Below are positions 10,193-22,409 of a stretch of DNA of 64,000 nt, piece after piece. A model generated the notes under the pieces. The model searched no databases. It was not told where the DNA came from and saw nothing but the letters and a program-made list of their open reading frames with translations. Both the position numbers and the translations under genes were made by a program. The DNA is from Mytilus edulis (Eukaryota > Mollusca > Bivalvia > Mytilida > Mytilidae). The stretch lies in assembly GCF_963676685.1 (NCBI RefSeq), contig NC_092345.1, positions 27,117,585-27,181,584 on the forward strand, written 5' to 3'. Every line of letters starts with the position of its first letter. Position 1 is the stretch's first letter.

Positions 10193-11886
10193 TAAGGTGT
10201 AATACCACCAAATAATAGTACGTCACATCTGGTTGTATATAAAAATATGTCGAAAAAAATATTCCCTTGAATTTGACAGTTGTAGGTAATTTATCCTACA
10301 TTTTTAGCTCACCTGGCCGTAAGGCCAAGTGAGCTTTTCTAATCACTTGGCGTCCGGCGTCTGTCGTCGTCGTCGTCGTCCGTCGTCGTCGTCCTGCGTT
10401 AACTTTTACAAAAATCTTCTCCTCTGAAACTACTGGGCCAAATTTAACCAAACTTGGCCACAATCATCATTGGGGTATCTAGTTTAAAAAATGTGTCCGG
10501 TGACCCAGCCAACCAACCAAGATGGCCGCCATGGCTAAAAATAGAACATAGGGGTAAAATGCAGTTTTTGGCTTATAACTCAAAAACCAAAGCATTTAGA
10601 GCAAATCTGACTGGGTAATATTGTTCATCAGGTCAAGATCCATCTGCCCTGCAATTTTCAGATGAATCGGACATTTCGTTGTTGGGTTGCTGCCCCTGAA
10701 ATGGTAATTTTAAGGAAATTTTGCTGTTTTTGGTTATTATCTTGAATATTATTATAGATAGAGATAAACTGTAAACAGCAATAATGTTCAGCAAAGTAAG
10801 ATCTACAAATAAGTTAACATGACCATAATGGTCAGTTGACCACTTTAGGAGTTATTGCCCTTTATAGTCAATTTTTAACCATTTTTCGTAAATCTTAGTA
10901 ATCTTTTACAAAAATCTTCTCCTCTGAAACTACTTGGCCAAATTTAACCAAACTTGGCCATAATCATCATTGGGGTATCTAGTTTTAAAAATGTGTCCAG
11001 TGACCCGGCCAACCAACCATGGCCGCCATGGCTAAAAATAGAACATGGGGGTAAAATGCAGTTTTTGGCTTATAACTCAAAAACCAAAGCATTAAGAGCA
11101 AATCTGACAGGAAGTAAAATTGTAGATCAGGTCACGATCTATCTGCCCTGGAATATTCAGATGAATCGGATAATCGGTTGTTAGGTTGCTGCCCCTGAAT
11201 TGGTAATTTTGAGGAATTTTTGCTGTTTTTTTGTTATTATCTTGAATATTATTATAGATAGAGATAAACTGTAAACAGAAATAATGTACAGCAAAGTAAG
11301 AACTAAAAATAAGTCACTATGACCAAAATAGTCAATTGACCCCCTAAGGAGTTATTGCCCTTCATAGTCAATTTTTAACAATTTTCTTAAAATTTGAAGA
11401 TTTTCAATAACATTTTCCACAGAAAGTACTGTTATAGATAGAGATAATTGTAAGCAGCAAGAATGTTTAGTAAAGTAAGATCTACAAACAAATCACCATC
11501 ACCAAAACACAATTTTGTCATGAATCCATCTGTGTCCATTGTTTAATATTCACATGGACCAAGGTGAGCGACACAGGCTCTTTAGAGCCTCTAGTTTTAA
11601 TTGGGGTTTCTATAGAATATTTTGTATACATGAGGTTACATGGTTACTAAAGCTTGAACACAGGTTAAATAAGGGGAGAAATTTGATTGGTAAACTTCAA
11701 GTGATGGTTTTCGTATATGCAATAAAATGTTATGTGAATTTTTGCTATAGTACTGGACAGGATGAAACTTTACTCATGCTAAGTATTTCTTAATTATTTA
11801 ACAAAGATAAATTCTGCACAATTTTTTGAAAAGTGCAAATTTAACAAAGACTAATGGGGGAAATCAATGGTGGTATTACACCTTAA
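10193..11886. mobile_element. TIR element split by a nested family B insertion
   Basis: The outer terminal inverted repeats AAGGTGTAATACCACCA (from about 10195) and TGGTGGTATTACACCTT (to about 11884) are flanked by TTAA-like sequence on both sides. Their inner flanks ('tagtacgtcacatctggttg' on the left, 'gaaatcaatgg' on the right) match the short uninterrupted copy at about 52997-53097. The intervening sequence from about 10304 to 11598 is a separate repeat that landed inside. No transposase ORF is present, so this is a non-autonomous element. Confidence 0.75.
10304..11598 (+). repeat. Family B repeat with a 500-bp internal tandem duplication
   Basis: It begins 'ttagctcacctggccg', passes a (CGT)n run at 10363-10395 and ends near 'ggtgagcgacacaggctct'. 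The block from about 10402 to 10884 is repeated at about 10902 to 11385, offset exactly 500 bp, with shared landmarks 'cttttacaaaaatcttctcc', 'gtatctagtttaaaaa', 'gccgccatggctaaaaatag' and 'agatagagataaactgtaaa'. The 76-codon ORF at 10954-11184 is inside the duplicated block and is not called as a gene. Confidence 0.8.
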
Positions 11887-11889
11887 TAA

Positions 11890-13236
11890 AAGTTTTAACA
11901 TATAATTATAATACGTGTTCTTTATCTACCGACCCCCGCCCCCTAAATATCAGATAGAGATCCTTAAGCAGGGAAACGAAGAGGATGGTATTAACTCCTT
12001 TAAGTGGTCTTTTATAGCTTCAGCAATATTTATTGTTGTATTTGTTATCTCTGTACCGATGTAATGCATTGGCTTTATGAGAATAAAGATATATAAAGCA
12101 ATCGCCTTCCACTTATTAGTGAGAATTTCACTTTAAGATTGATAATTGCTTTTTACACTATATATAATATACTATCAAATTAAAGTTCCATTTTTTTTTA
12201 TTTTCCTCCTAAATTTTGCTACAGAACACAAATACTGATACGAAACCCGTTTCAGCAGCACTTTACAACTTTAGGCAATACAATAATACTTATATACTTC
12301 CAAAACTGAACTGCTAATTATTCCGTTAATATAAGATTTCAACTGCATTCTGGGAAAAGTATATGCAACTTGAAATGTGAGTTAACACATATGCTTTACG
12401 CATTGTATCTTCAAGAGCTGTTTTAAGCGAATTTAATTATAAATCAATTCCAAAATTAGAATTTGATTCTATATGTTATTTAAATTAGGATCTACTAACG
12501 ATTTCAATCGCTTGTGTAACACAGCTCTTAACTAGGATCGTGATTAAATATTGGACATAGCACAGGTTTCTGACACAGAATGAATGTTGTCTAAGAATTA
12601 CAAAATTTGAAATTGGACATTCACCAATTATGGTCCAATATTCAATGTCTAAATACATGGTTAGATTCAGCATATCAAAGAACAAAAACGAAAACAAACA
12701 GTTAAACTGTGGGCACATTGGATCTCAATGTGGACCAATTTTAAAACGGACCAAATGCACGCTAAAATTTACCATATCAAAGGACACTGTACTTTAAATT
12801 TTTGATTGAAATCAAACATGATAGTTTAATTTTGAACCCGAATTGAACTACATGTAGCGTAGAAATTGGGCCAAAAATAAACAAAATATGAACACAGGTT
12901 TAGATTTAGCATGTAAACAACCTTGAAATCAATTTCTGTTTCTATACATGTCTTGTCGTGCAACTTAAACAACCAGTATATAAAACAGACTACCATCAAA
13001 TACAGATATTACCACCTGAAAAGGGAGTACTTCAAAGGGAAAAAAATATTAAAAAGGATAGTACCTTTAATTTGTGATCTTAAGTCTTTATTTTAAATTT
13101 TGGGAAAATTAACAGTATGAAGAGAAAAGAGACAAAAAATTGTTTTATTCTTATTTTTTAAGTAGTCTTAATCTTTATTGTTATTATTTAAACTTTTAAT
13201 CAAGCGGTATCTGGAATTAATGCGTCCAAGAATTAT
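11890..13236. other. No gene recognised
   Basis: AT-rich sequence. The longest ORF (12485-12718, minus) shows no domain, signal or splice context. No repeat family boundary was recognised. Confidence 0.45.
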
Positions 13237-13335
13237 AGATTATCGTTGATTATCTCAACGAGATTGATTTTCTCGCTTGAGCTGGGACAGCGAAAGTGAG
13301 AAAAGCAATCGAGTTGAGATGACCAATGATAATCT
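13237..13335. repeat. Foldback element
   Basis: The left arm 'agattatcgttgattatctc' with 'aacg' continues toward the centre, and the right arm 'gagttgagatgacca' with 'atgataatct' mirrors it imperfectly. Inner 'tttctcgctt' and 'aaagtgagaaa' also pair. The sequence to the right ('cgttagcaacgccacgtgg') may belong to the same element. Confidence 0.6.
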
Positions 13336-14440
13336 GTTTATCGCTATTTTACCTATGACGACGTTGTCAATTTCAATGTCAATTTCGTTAGCAACGCCAC
13401 GTGGCCTCCTTAGTTTCTAGTGATATTTTTTCTATACCAAGCGAGAAGCATGATATGAAAATTATCACAAAAAAATATCAAAGGAAAAATACACAAAATA
13501 GCGATAACAACAGATATTTGAATGAAGTGCAAATAATAAGGTTAACTTAAGATTGTATACTTACTATTGATATGAAGGTCAATACGAAGAAAGCTAACTT
13601 GAGATGTAAAAAATTCATGGTGTATTTCTGAAATGTTAAGAAAAAAAGTTTCAAGATATCTGTATTGCAATGATGCTTCACACTTTATATTGATTTTCAG
13701 GAAATGAAAGAATACTTAATGAAATTTATCTGGCCGAGGAAATAAATTTCACAACGTTTGAAAAGAAGTATGTCGATCTTGTCGTAAAATTCCTTTATTA
13801 TTTGTGTATTGATCGATTTCGTTGGATGATATATATTGTACGAAAAGCATGTTTGAAGTTTACGCAAATAACAGAAACCCAACTACACAAAACCAATGAA
13901 AATTAATAATAAAACGATATTGTCAATCGTATCACATATCATATCCTTATTTTCATATATAAAATGTTAACCGGTTCAATCTCTGTGGTACCGATTGTGG
14001 TATCGTGAAAATCGTACATTATTTAAATTGAAGTATATTACATGTACGTTATTGATTATGCAATTATACACAGTTTTCATTAAAAGACACGTATCAGTTT
14101 TCCAAATATTGTATATTAAACAAGAAAATAGAAAAGTATCGAACATCCCAAGTTGTTATAATGTACAATACATTCTTACCTCAGAAATGTTTCTATCCAA
14201 ATGAAATAATAAAAACTGTAATTTCAACAGCTCTATAGTTACATTTATAAGATATGAACCGAAGTGGCCACTTAAACACCAATTTTCCAAAGATGCTATT
14301 TTTAGCCGAATATACTTTCAAGAAATACTGTTTTCTGTACATTATGTAACAGTACTTGTTGCCACCGATTTAGGTTTTCTTATATCTGACCAATCAGGAG
14401 TTGATTCTTTCTTCCGTCTCTTAACTAAACAAATTCTGAT
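13336..14440. other. No gene recognised
   Basis: AT-rich, no supported exon. ORFs at 13697-13882 (minus) and 13995-14204 (plus) lack any domain or splice support. Confidence 0.45.
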
Positions 14441-14810
14441 AACTTGCCAAAGTGTAGTTTATATCATGCTTTTAAAAAACTAATAATAAAAAGAATAGGT
14501 CACGGGGCTTATTTGCAAGCTACAGGTTGTGCAAAATTGACAGATTTTGTATAGATTATGCATGGAAAACCCAATTTTCTGTCATAAAACGCAAACTACA
14601 CCATAGAATTTTGAGATAATATTTGAGAAAATAGCTCTAATAAATGTAGTATGCTTTCAGATAAGAAAAAGAAAAAAATGGGGTCACGGGACTCATTTTC
14701 TGTCTACATAATAAAATATGTAAATTCCTTACAATTCAATTGTTAAATTTATTATCTGAATTATTTGCCCTTACATATGAGTTGCCTACCCTTCTTTGGC
14801 AAAGTTGGGA
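14441..14810. repeat. Possible TIR-type repeat
   Basis: 'acttgccaaagtgtag' near 14441 is mirrored by 'cttctttggcaaagttggg' near 14793. Between them, 'ggtcacggggctta' and 'ggtcacgggactca' form a partial direct repeat. The boundaries are uncertain. Confidence 0.35.
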
Positions 14811-15960
14811 AAAAAATGAATTGAATAAAAGTATTCTGTTGTATGTAAAATACAACCATAAGTATGGTAAACCATGTCATTTTTTTTATTGAAACGAAAA
14901 TTCAAACACATGAATAACCTTCTACTCTCAAAAATTTGCACATGTTATTAAAGATCTAGACCAATCGTTTACGGGTATTTTAAAATCCAATATGGAGGAA
15001 GACACCCTATCTACCTTAACTCATCAGATGGATACAAATAGAAATACATCTAACAAAAACAGAGTGGACGTGGCCGGGTACTTATATATCCCAACAACAA
15101 AAAGACTAATGTATAATTTAAAAAGTATTGACCCTTTATTTAATTATCTATTCCGGAGTCATCGGTTGTTTTTCTGGGAACAGACAAGTCTATTTTTTTT
15201 TTTATCATTTATTTTTCAAAATATAATCAGAATATTTTTTCAATAACATACAGACACTACATTTTGAATTATTTTTATTTCATGTGTTTCTAACTTTTAA
15301 AAAGAATCCTATTTTGTTTTCCCACTCCGTTCTAAAAAGAGTCATTGGTTTAAGACAACTTATATAAAAAAAAAACAAACAAAAAAACCGCCCCCCCCCC
15401 TCTTTATTAGAAATAAATATTCTTGGGTATTTACATGCTTGCAGATTCATTTGGTGGCTATGTTTTGCATAAGTCACGTTCAAACAAAACATTATGTTTC
15501 TTTTTAAGCCCTACAAACTAAATCAAAGAATCATAACTTTTTTTCTTTTTTTTTTTTGAATCGTATCTCGTCAGTAATTATATTTATTCTAACGTAATAT
15601 ACTCAATTCAAATTGAAAGCAACCAGTTGGTACGATACTTCAATTTATAATAAGGAAGTACTAATATTGAACACTTCACAAAGTAAGAACTTATGTTGTC
15701 GTTAATGAAGCATTTAAAAAAAATGTCAATTAACCCTTGAGATAAGCTTCATCCCTATATTATCACCAATGCAAGCACTTGATTTTATATTGCTTACTTC
15801 TTCTTTTTACTTGATATGTATGGGAGCAAAAAGGGTGGGAGGAATGGAATATTCAATTTTCATCTGTTTCTATGTATGCTTATTTTTTTTCTCGGCTTCG
15901 TAAAAAATAAAAAGTTCGTACCCTAATATAATCTATCAGTATTAGTTATGTCTTACATCT
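14811..15960. other. No gene recognised; low-complexity runs
   Basis: Includes an 84-codon plus ORF (14992-15246) starting MEEDTLSTLT that runs into poly(T)-coded Phe. The block 'gtggccgggtacttatatatcccaacaacaaaaag' has a repeat-like look, so no gene is called. At 15366-15402 there is an A-rich tract followed by a run of C. Confidence 0.4.
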
Positions 15961-15964
15961 TTTC

Positions 15965-16050
15965 ACTGAGCGTCACTGATGAGTCTTATGTAGACGAAAC
16001 GCGCGTCTGGCGTATTAAATTATAATACTGGTACCTTTGATAATGATTTT
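15965..16050 (+). repeat. Family E fragment
   Basis: It contains 'gagcgtcactgatgagtctt', 'atgtagacgaaacgcgcgtc' and 'tggcgtattaaattataatactggtacctttgataa', matching the 3' end of the full-length copy at 54.3-54.7 kb. Confidence 0.8.
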
Positions 16051-16554
16051 CACGGAAATCATGAATCGTCCAGTATCTCACTTTTTATAGAGAAACTAGG
16101 AGAATATTCGCAAGAATCTTTTACAGATTTGTATCAACTGTTGAAAACATATGAAGGAAAACTATTTTAAAAATATTACTATGTTCTAAGTTATATAATT
16201 TATACTGTTGACAATTGCACGTTATAATGTTAGTGGATGACTTACTTTTCCCAGTGTTAAAGATTATGTACCTTATCATAATACAAGGAAGTCATACTAA
16301 TGCGTTTGTATCCAATCATTCGAGGATGACTTATTTGGGTCGTTGACCGATTATATATACATATACAAATTCAGGCTGTTGTCTGACAAATGTTGTCTGA
16401 GGGGCATATGGGCCTTTATTCTAAAATGTACTAGTGTAAACTTTTAGTGCCATACACAATCTTAACGTTAATATATATTGTAATTGAACATGTCGGAAAA
16501 CTGTTTTTGAAGTTTCTTTAAATATTGTAATTCTATAAAAGCATGATATTTTAA

Positions 16555-16900
16555 ACCAAGAAGGGAATGGAAACGGGGAATGTGTTAAAAAGACACTAAC
16601 TCACAATTCAAAGAGCTGAAAATAGCTCAAAGACCATTGTTTGATTGGTATCGACAGCAATCCATCTATCCTTCATCTACATCAAATCAACTTTTAATTA
16701 AATGAAAATTACAATTTCATAATGAGAAATAAGTTAGGTATAAGTGCCAATAAGACAAGATGCAACTCTCCATCCAAGTCACACTTTGTAAAAAGGAAAC
16801 AATGGTAGATCAAAGGACGCCCTACAACATGGAGTCTTTGCTCACACATAAGTTTGTTGAGTCTGAGTCGTTTTTCATCGTGGATTTGCTTTACCAAATT
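16555..16900 (-). repeat. Family C scrap and reversed family F segment
   Basis: At 16563-16600 'ggaatggaaacggggaatgtg' is a family C end. At 16735-16850 'gccaataagacaagatgcaactctcc' and 'ccctacaacatggagtc' are the reverse of the family F 3' end. The ORFs at 16709-16927 (minus) and 16854-17036 (plus) lie in or beside this repeat. Confidence 0.5.
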
Positions 16901-17635
16901 TTGTGCAACCTTTAAATTTAAAAACAAACAACTGCACGTTTACCCATTTGCTATATTATTAGGCAGTCATGTACTCGCTGCGTTTCCTCGGCAAGATCGA
17001 TTTTCTCTGCTTCTTAGGCTTGTCAATTTTATTTGACATTTTCCTACACTGCTGACGCATGTTGTTAATATTATTACGCACTACTCTGTACACTTAATTT
17101 GACACTTGTATCTATTATGTCTGTTTGTTTTGTTCACCCAATTGTGTCACTGTAATGGAATTGTATGCGACTGTCATGTAACAACTGAGAGTTTTAACTA
17201 GCTATATTTACAAATACTGAATAGTTGAAATAAAAACAAAATCTAATTCAACTATCTTCTTTCATTTCCACCCATACATACTGCGAAAAATAGTTAAAGG
17301 GCAATTAATAATATTTTAAACTGACGAGACAAGGTCACGAGTACTGCTTACGGATAGATCTGATAGTAAACATGGTTCACTTGTTAAATATAATTTGATA
17401 ATTAACGTACAAATTTTATCGTTTATCATTTGGTAATGACACAAAATATTGTTAAGGGTCTGAATGGGGTGTAAATTAAGAAAAGATATATAAACAGAAA
17501 AGAAAAAAAATTAGGTCAAACAAAGATGATGAAGTCGTTGAAATTAGTTTTTGGTGTAACATTTCCATTGAATGTAGGGTAAATGAGGATGTCGTCAATA
17601 GCTACTTACTTCTCTGTGACACTAGCTAACTTAAA
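16901..17635. other. No gene recognised
   Basis: AT-rich, without supported exon or repeat boundary. Confidence 0.45.
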
Positions 17636-17785
17636 ATTGAGAATAGAAATGGGGAATGTGTCAAAGATACAGTAACCCGACCAAAAAGCAGACAACAGGC
17701 CACCGATAGGTCTTCAGTGCAGAGGGAAACTCCCGTACCCGGAGGCGTGCTTCAGCTGGCCCTTAAACAAAAATGTATCATATTA
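17636..17785 (+). repeat. Family C copy
   Basis: It starts 'attgagaatagaaatggggaatgtg' and continues through 'caacaggccaccgatagg', 'cttcagtgcag' and 'ccggaggcgtgcttcagctggcccttaaacaaa', parallel to 26061-26215 and 61272-61420. Confidence 0.75.
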
Positions 17786-17959
17786 GATGACGTCACGAGA
17801 AGCTTTGATTAATTGATTCGGTAATGATGGGTCGTAGTAAAGATGTTAGAAAAATGAGGATTATTATACAAACATTTAATCGTTCAGTGTTTGTTTACTT
17901 TTTCGTTAATATGTCTTTTTGATTGTGTTCAGCCATTTCAATTGAAAGTGCATCTTTCT

Positions 17960-18395
17960 AATGTTACACAACTGTTCAGGTTAGGATGAAGGTTGGCGCC
18001 TTTTATAACATTTTAACCCGCTGCACTTGTTTGCGAGTCCAAGACAAGAGCCTGTTTTTTAATGGACTTGTGCTTGTTGGTATGGTTCATAAGTGTTTCT
18101 TGTTTATGTTTGTTCTATTCAGGTTTTCCTGTTTGAATTGTATTACACTAGTCCCTTTGGGGCCTTGTTTATCTTGCTGTTTTGTGTCAGCCATCGCTCC
18201 GTGTTGAAGGCCGTACTTTGATTTGTTTTTCTTTTTGTAGCCATGGTGTTGTCGGTTTATTTTCCATCTATAAGTTTGACTGTCCCTCTGTTATCTTTGG
18301 CCCCTCTTTATTGACCTATAATTGTTTACTTTTTACATATTGTGACTTGGATGGCGAGTTGCTTTATTGACACGCATACCACATCTTCTTAATTC
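17960..18395 (+). repeat. Family F copy with a family D-like insert
   Basis: The order of blocks ('ttaacccgctgcacttgtttg', 'gagcctgttttttaatgg', 'tggggccttgtttat', 'gtgttgaaggccgtac', 'ttggatggcgagttgc', 'ccacatcttc') parallels 57010-57345. Between 18235 and 18305 a D-type segment appears ('gccatggtgttgtcggtttattttc', 'gactgtccctctg'). ORFs at 17986-18207 and 18182-18370 are within the repeat. Confidence 0.65.
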
Positions 18396-18650
18396 AATTA
18401 ATTTGTTTTTGTTTTATTTGAATGGAAGAATATTCCCCATATTATGATTTTGAATAAATATATACTCTTCCTAAATTTAAAACAGGTTTAAGAACTGATT
18501 TGCTATTGCATTTCTTTTAGAGACAAACGCTCGTTTTATAGTGATTAATTAAATAACACAATGTTGAATGATGTAACCCTATTTGTGACATGTTTTACCT
18601 ATTTAGTCTGATTGTTTTGTTCACACATCATTGTCAATATAGTGGAATTT

Positions 18651-19273
18651 GATGATTAAGGGCCGATGTAACACCCTAACCAGTAAGTCAGTTATACAGA
18701 AGCCATGTCTGATGATTAAGGGCCGATGTAACACCCTAACCGGTAAGTCAGTTATAAAGAAGTCATGTCTGATGATTAAGGGCCGATGTAACACCCTAAC
18801 CGGTAAGTCAGTTATACAGAAGTCATGTCTGATGATTAAGAGCCGATGTAACACCCTAACCGGTAAGTCAGTTATAAAGCAGTCATGTCTGATGATTAAG
18901 GGCCGATGTAACACCCTAACTGGTAAGTCAGTTATAAAGAAGTCATGTCTGATGATTAAGAGCCGATGTAACATCCTAACCGGTAAGTCAGTTATACAGA
19001 AGTCGTGTCTGATGATTAAGAGCCGATGTAACACCCTAACCGGTAAGTCAGTTATACAGAAGTCATGTCTGATGATTAAGGGCCGATGTAACACCCTAAC
19101 CGGTAAGTCAGTTATAAAGAAGTCATGTCTGATGATTAAGGGCCGATGTAACACCCTAACCGGTAAGTCAGTAATACAGAAGCCATGTCTGATGATTAAG
19201 GGCCGATGTAACACCCTAACCAATAGGTCAGTTATACAGAAGTCATGGGTGATGATTAAGGGCCGATTTAACA
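18651..19273. repeat. 60-bp minisatellite, ten full units plus a partial
   Basis: The unit starts 'gatgattaagggccgatgta', continues 'acaccctaaccggtaagtca' and ends 'gttataaagaagtcatgtct'. Ten complete 60-bp units run 18651-19250, followed by a partial one. Units differ at a few positions (for example aagggcc/aagagcc, tacaga/taaaga). Since 60 is divisible by three, long ORFs pass through on both strands (plus 18649-19347, minus 19223-18621), each coding a 20-residue periodic peptide. I interpret these as by-products of the repeat. Every unit but the last contains a GTAAGT on the plus strand. Confidence 0.95.
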
Positions 19274-20890
19274 GTACTAAATTTTATAGTTTTTCTTTAA
19301 ATACTAGTCGAGCTTCACACTTTTTTTTATTATTCACTCAACTATAGGGCTTCAATTATATGTATTTTTTCACAACATACATGTATCAAAACTTTCTAAG
19401 GCAACTTTCAAATTGATATACAGTCTAAGATGTTTCTTTTTTAATTTGTTACAAATGACATAAAACAAACAAATGTATTAAATGTAAAAAAAGCAAATTG
19501 ATGATATCCGTGGATGTTCGTGGAATTCCGTTGATATCGTACATGCGCAACGCGTGTTTCTTATATAACCGTAAGATTAATGAAAAACAATGAGGAAGTG
19601 CAAATGACAGCTTACCCATCAAACTTTATTTTTGGACAGTTAGACAATTAAATGAACTAGAAATATACACACATTTTGCATTATATAAAGTGTCTTACTA
19701 TTTTTGTATCCTGCATGTGAGTGTACACGTGCTTTTTATTATATCATGTAGGATTCCGCGAAAGAAGAATTTTAATCGACAAATATTTGTGTCACTGATG
19801 AATGTGACTCCACAAAACAATGAAGGATATCCCCTATCGAAAAAGAACTCTTATTGATTTAGTGCTTAGCGCCTAACAGGAAACTTCTTTTTAATACTTA
19901 GAATGTCAATGCTAAAGTTGAAGGTTTGTGTTTATATCATGTTTTGACGTTTTCTTTTGAATAATAATCACACGATAACCTTTCGAACGCACAATTAATA
20001 AATACTACTATATAAGCAGAGCTGATCAGATATTTTTTCCAAACGGCGGAGAGTTACTTGATTTACTTTATATAGTAAGTATATCGTATTATTTCTTATC
20101 TGTCTAACTTACTTAGTATATTATTATTCTTATCTGTCTAACTTACTTAGTATATTAGTATATAGACTATTTACTTATCGGTTTCGATATCGTATATATA
20201 TAAATATTAACAGTACTGCAGAAAGAGTTTCAGTCGAAAACATGGTGATTTGAATGCAATAATAATGCAATATGGGGTTTTTTTCATTCATTGACTCAAA
20301 TTTATCGTTTAATCCACAGATGACATGTCGTAATAAAGAAATTTACGCCCTGTAAAACTGCATTTTGCTACCGTCAAATCACCAGTTGACGGTGAGAACG
20401 CTTCAACTGCAGCTCTTTCATTTCTAAATTCGATTGCAATCTTCATGTAACAACTTTTTTTTTATTGGCTAAATTTTACCTTAAAATATGCAATTAACAT
20501 GTCTTTAAATTGCAGAAATTCACAAGTAGTAGAGAAATGCAATATAATCGAAAATAAAACATAATAACCTTGGTAGGTTGTCTTTTCGTACTTTTTTATA
20601 ATACCAAAAATGACTATTTCATACCCCAAATTTTTAAATTACCCTTCAATGTTCAAAACAATTTCTTACCATATGAACTTTTGCATATACCATTTCGTGC
20701 CCTATTGATAAAAATTATTTGTATACTAAACATATTTTTACTATCATATGTCTAATGTATTGATTTTGAAAAAAACATAAATATATGATTTTGAAAAGAA
20801 AAGATCCTTTTATACTCCTCCATCGAACGTTTTATATCAAATTCAATACAAAAATATAGCGCATTTTCCTTTTTAAAAGATATCAGTTAC
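19274..20890. other. No gene recognised; one short direct duplication
   Basis: AT-rich. At 20093-20160 'cttatctgtctaacttactt' plus 'agtatatta' occurs twice in tandem (period about 35). The 61-codon ORF 20570-20755 lacks support. Confidence 0.45.
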
Positions 20891-20985
20891 TATCATCTTC
20901 CCTAGCCAAGGGTTACGATCCACTCCCGCTCTTTCTCCACAGAAAGCGGGAGTGGATCGTAACCCTTGGCTAGCGAAGATGGTTA
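20891..20985. repeat. Near-perfect long foldback hairpin
   Basis: Arms of about 44 bp (20891-20935 and 20942-20985) are almost exact reverse complements. The shared core is 'agccaagggttacgatccac' followed by 'tcccgct'. The loop is only about 6 nt. The arms are GC-richer than the flanks. Confidence 0.85.
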
Positions 20986-20989
20986 CTAT

Positions 20990-22083
20990 AGGCTTTTTTA
21001 AAACCTTAAAAATTATACATGAGAAATCTTCATTTTGATTTCAATAAGCAATGCGTTGGTTCTGATATGATTAAAACTCTACATTTTGAACATAAATTTT
21101 CAGTTTATAACTTGTTTAACCATAATAATAAAACTAACGATGGTAATGGGGAAAGTGTCAAAGAGATAACAACCCGACCAAAGAGCAGAAATCAGCACAC
21201 GGCCACCAACGAGTCTTCAACACATAAAAAAAAATCCTTTGTTTGGTGGAGTCCGTGTTGCTAAGTGTTTAGTTTTCTATGTTGAATTTTGGATACTGTA
21301 CATGCAGTTTGTTTTTTAAGAATCTTTTGCCTCTCTTTTGCATTTATCTAGGCCTCAAGCTGGAAAAGTTGGTCTTAGACTATTTCTGTTGCTCTATTTG
21401 AGTCACGTTGTATTGTTTTATATCTTTTTTACATTGTCTTTTCAACTTAAGTATCAAAAATATCTGATGATGATTGTGCCTATAAACGCATCACGCACAC
21501 ACAAATTAGTATCACTTAATGTTTTATCAAATTCTTTATGACGTTTGTAAACGTAAGGGTCATCGACAATTGCTTACAAAAACATGAACAATATAACCGA
21601 TTATCAGGTTTTCTAAACAAAGATGTTGTCAAAATATAAACTCCAGGAACATTATCTTGTTGGTTTTCTTTTTTTGGTGACTGAGGTATATAATGTACAT
21701 CAAAAGCTTCATTTTGGTGCCGATCAGCTAATATTTTTAGATTTCCATACAGAGGGAGCATGTAATTATCAAATTGTATATGTGTGATTTTTTTCGATCG
21801 GTATTTTTCTTTTGTTTTACATGCTTATTACAAGGAGAAGACTTTGATAAGTGCAGTTCAAATTTATCAGCATTGGGTAAATATGATTAACATCGTACAT
21901 TGTAATTGTATAATAATACACATTTGATACGGTCTATCTAAGCCAAGTCAATCACTGTAATATGTCAATTTACGAATACGACTAAAAAAGGCACATGAAT
22001 GACCGACCAGTGAACTCTAAACAGTTGGTATATTTCGAAAATTGAAAAAAAATTAATGTAAATCAATTATTGTTGTATTGCAG
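20990..22083. other. Repeat scraps upstream of the EF-hand gene
   Basis: A family C scrap ('gggaaagtgtcaaagagataacaacccgaccaaagagcag') lies at 21141-21225 and a D-like scrap ('ggtggagtccgtgttgctaag', 'agttttctatgttg') at 21240-21285. The interval should contain the 5' UTR exon and promoter of the gene that starts at 22084, because its ATG sits directly on a splice acceptor, but I could not identify that exon. Confidence 0.45.
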
Positions 22084-22409
22084 ATGTCTTTTTTTAATGG
22101 AAAACTCCCACGATTTGTGCTTGTAGTTTTAATATGCTTTGTTGTCATGGATACAACTTACGGAGCTTGTTGTGGAAAATTTGAAGAAAAGTACTGCAAG
22201 GACTGCAGTGTAGGCACTCCTTGTTGTGGACATGATAAATGCAACATCTTCTGCTGTGGATGTAGGTGTCGCAGAGAACCGATAGGTAAAGATTGTGTAG
22301 TAAATCAAGGTGCATGTGAGTGTTACAAGGAAAAGGGAAAACGTAGCGCACCATTTCCTACTACCCACATGTCGGCATATGTGACGTTTATGGATCTAGA
22401 TATCAACAA
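22084..22409 (+). CDS. Secreted Cys-rich EF-hand protein, coding exon 1
   Basis: First coding exon of a 158-residue protein; it joins 23596-23746. The ATG (22084-22086) directly follows an acceptor ('ttgttgtattgcag'), so the 5' UTR is spliced. Residues 1 to about 30 form a signal peptide (hydrophobic core RFVLVVLICFVVM, likely cleavage after TTYG-A). Residues about 30-85 are a cysteine-rich block with three CC pairs (ACCGK, TPCCGH, IFCCGCRC) ending in a basic KGKR stretch that could be a processing site. The exon then enters the first EF-hand. The donor is AA|GTTAGT, phase 2. Inferred role: a secreted calcium-binding, disulfide-rich protein. The exact family and tissue (haemolymph, mantle or other) cannot be told from sequence. 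Confidence 0.88.

Noticed and set aside
18651-19273. CRISPR-like array or a repetitive protein gene
   Set aside because: Units are contiguous with no unique spacers, the host is eukaryotic, and the ORFs on both strands follow from a period divisible by three.
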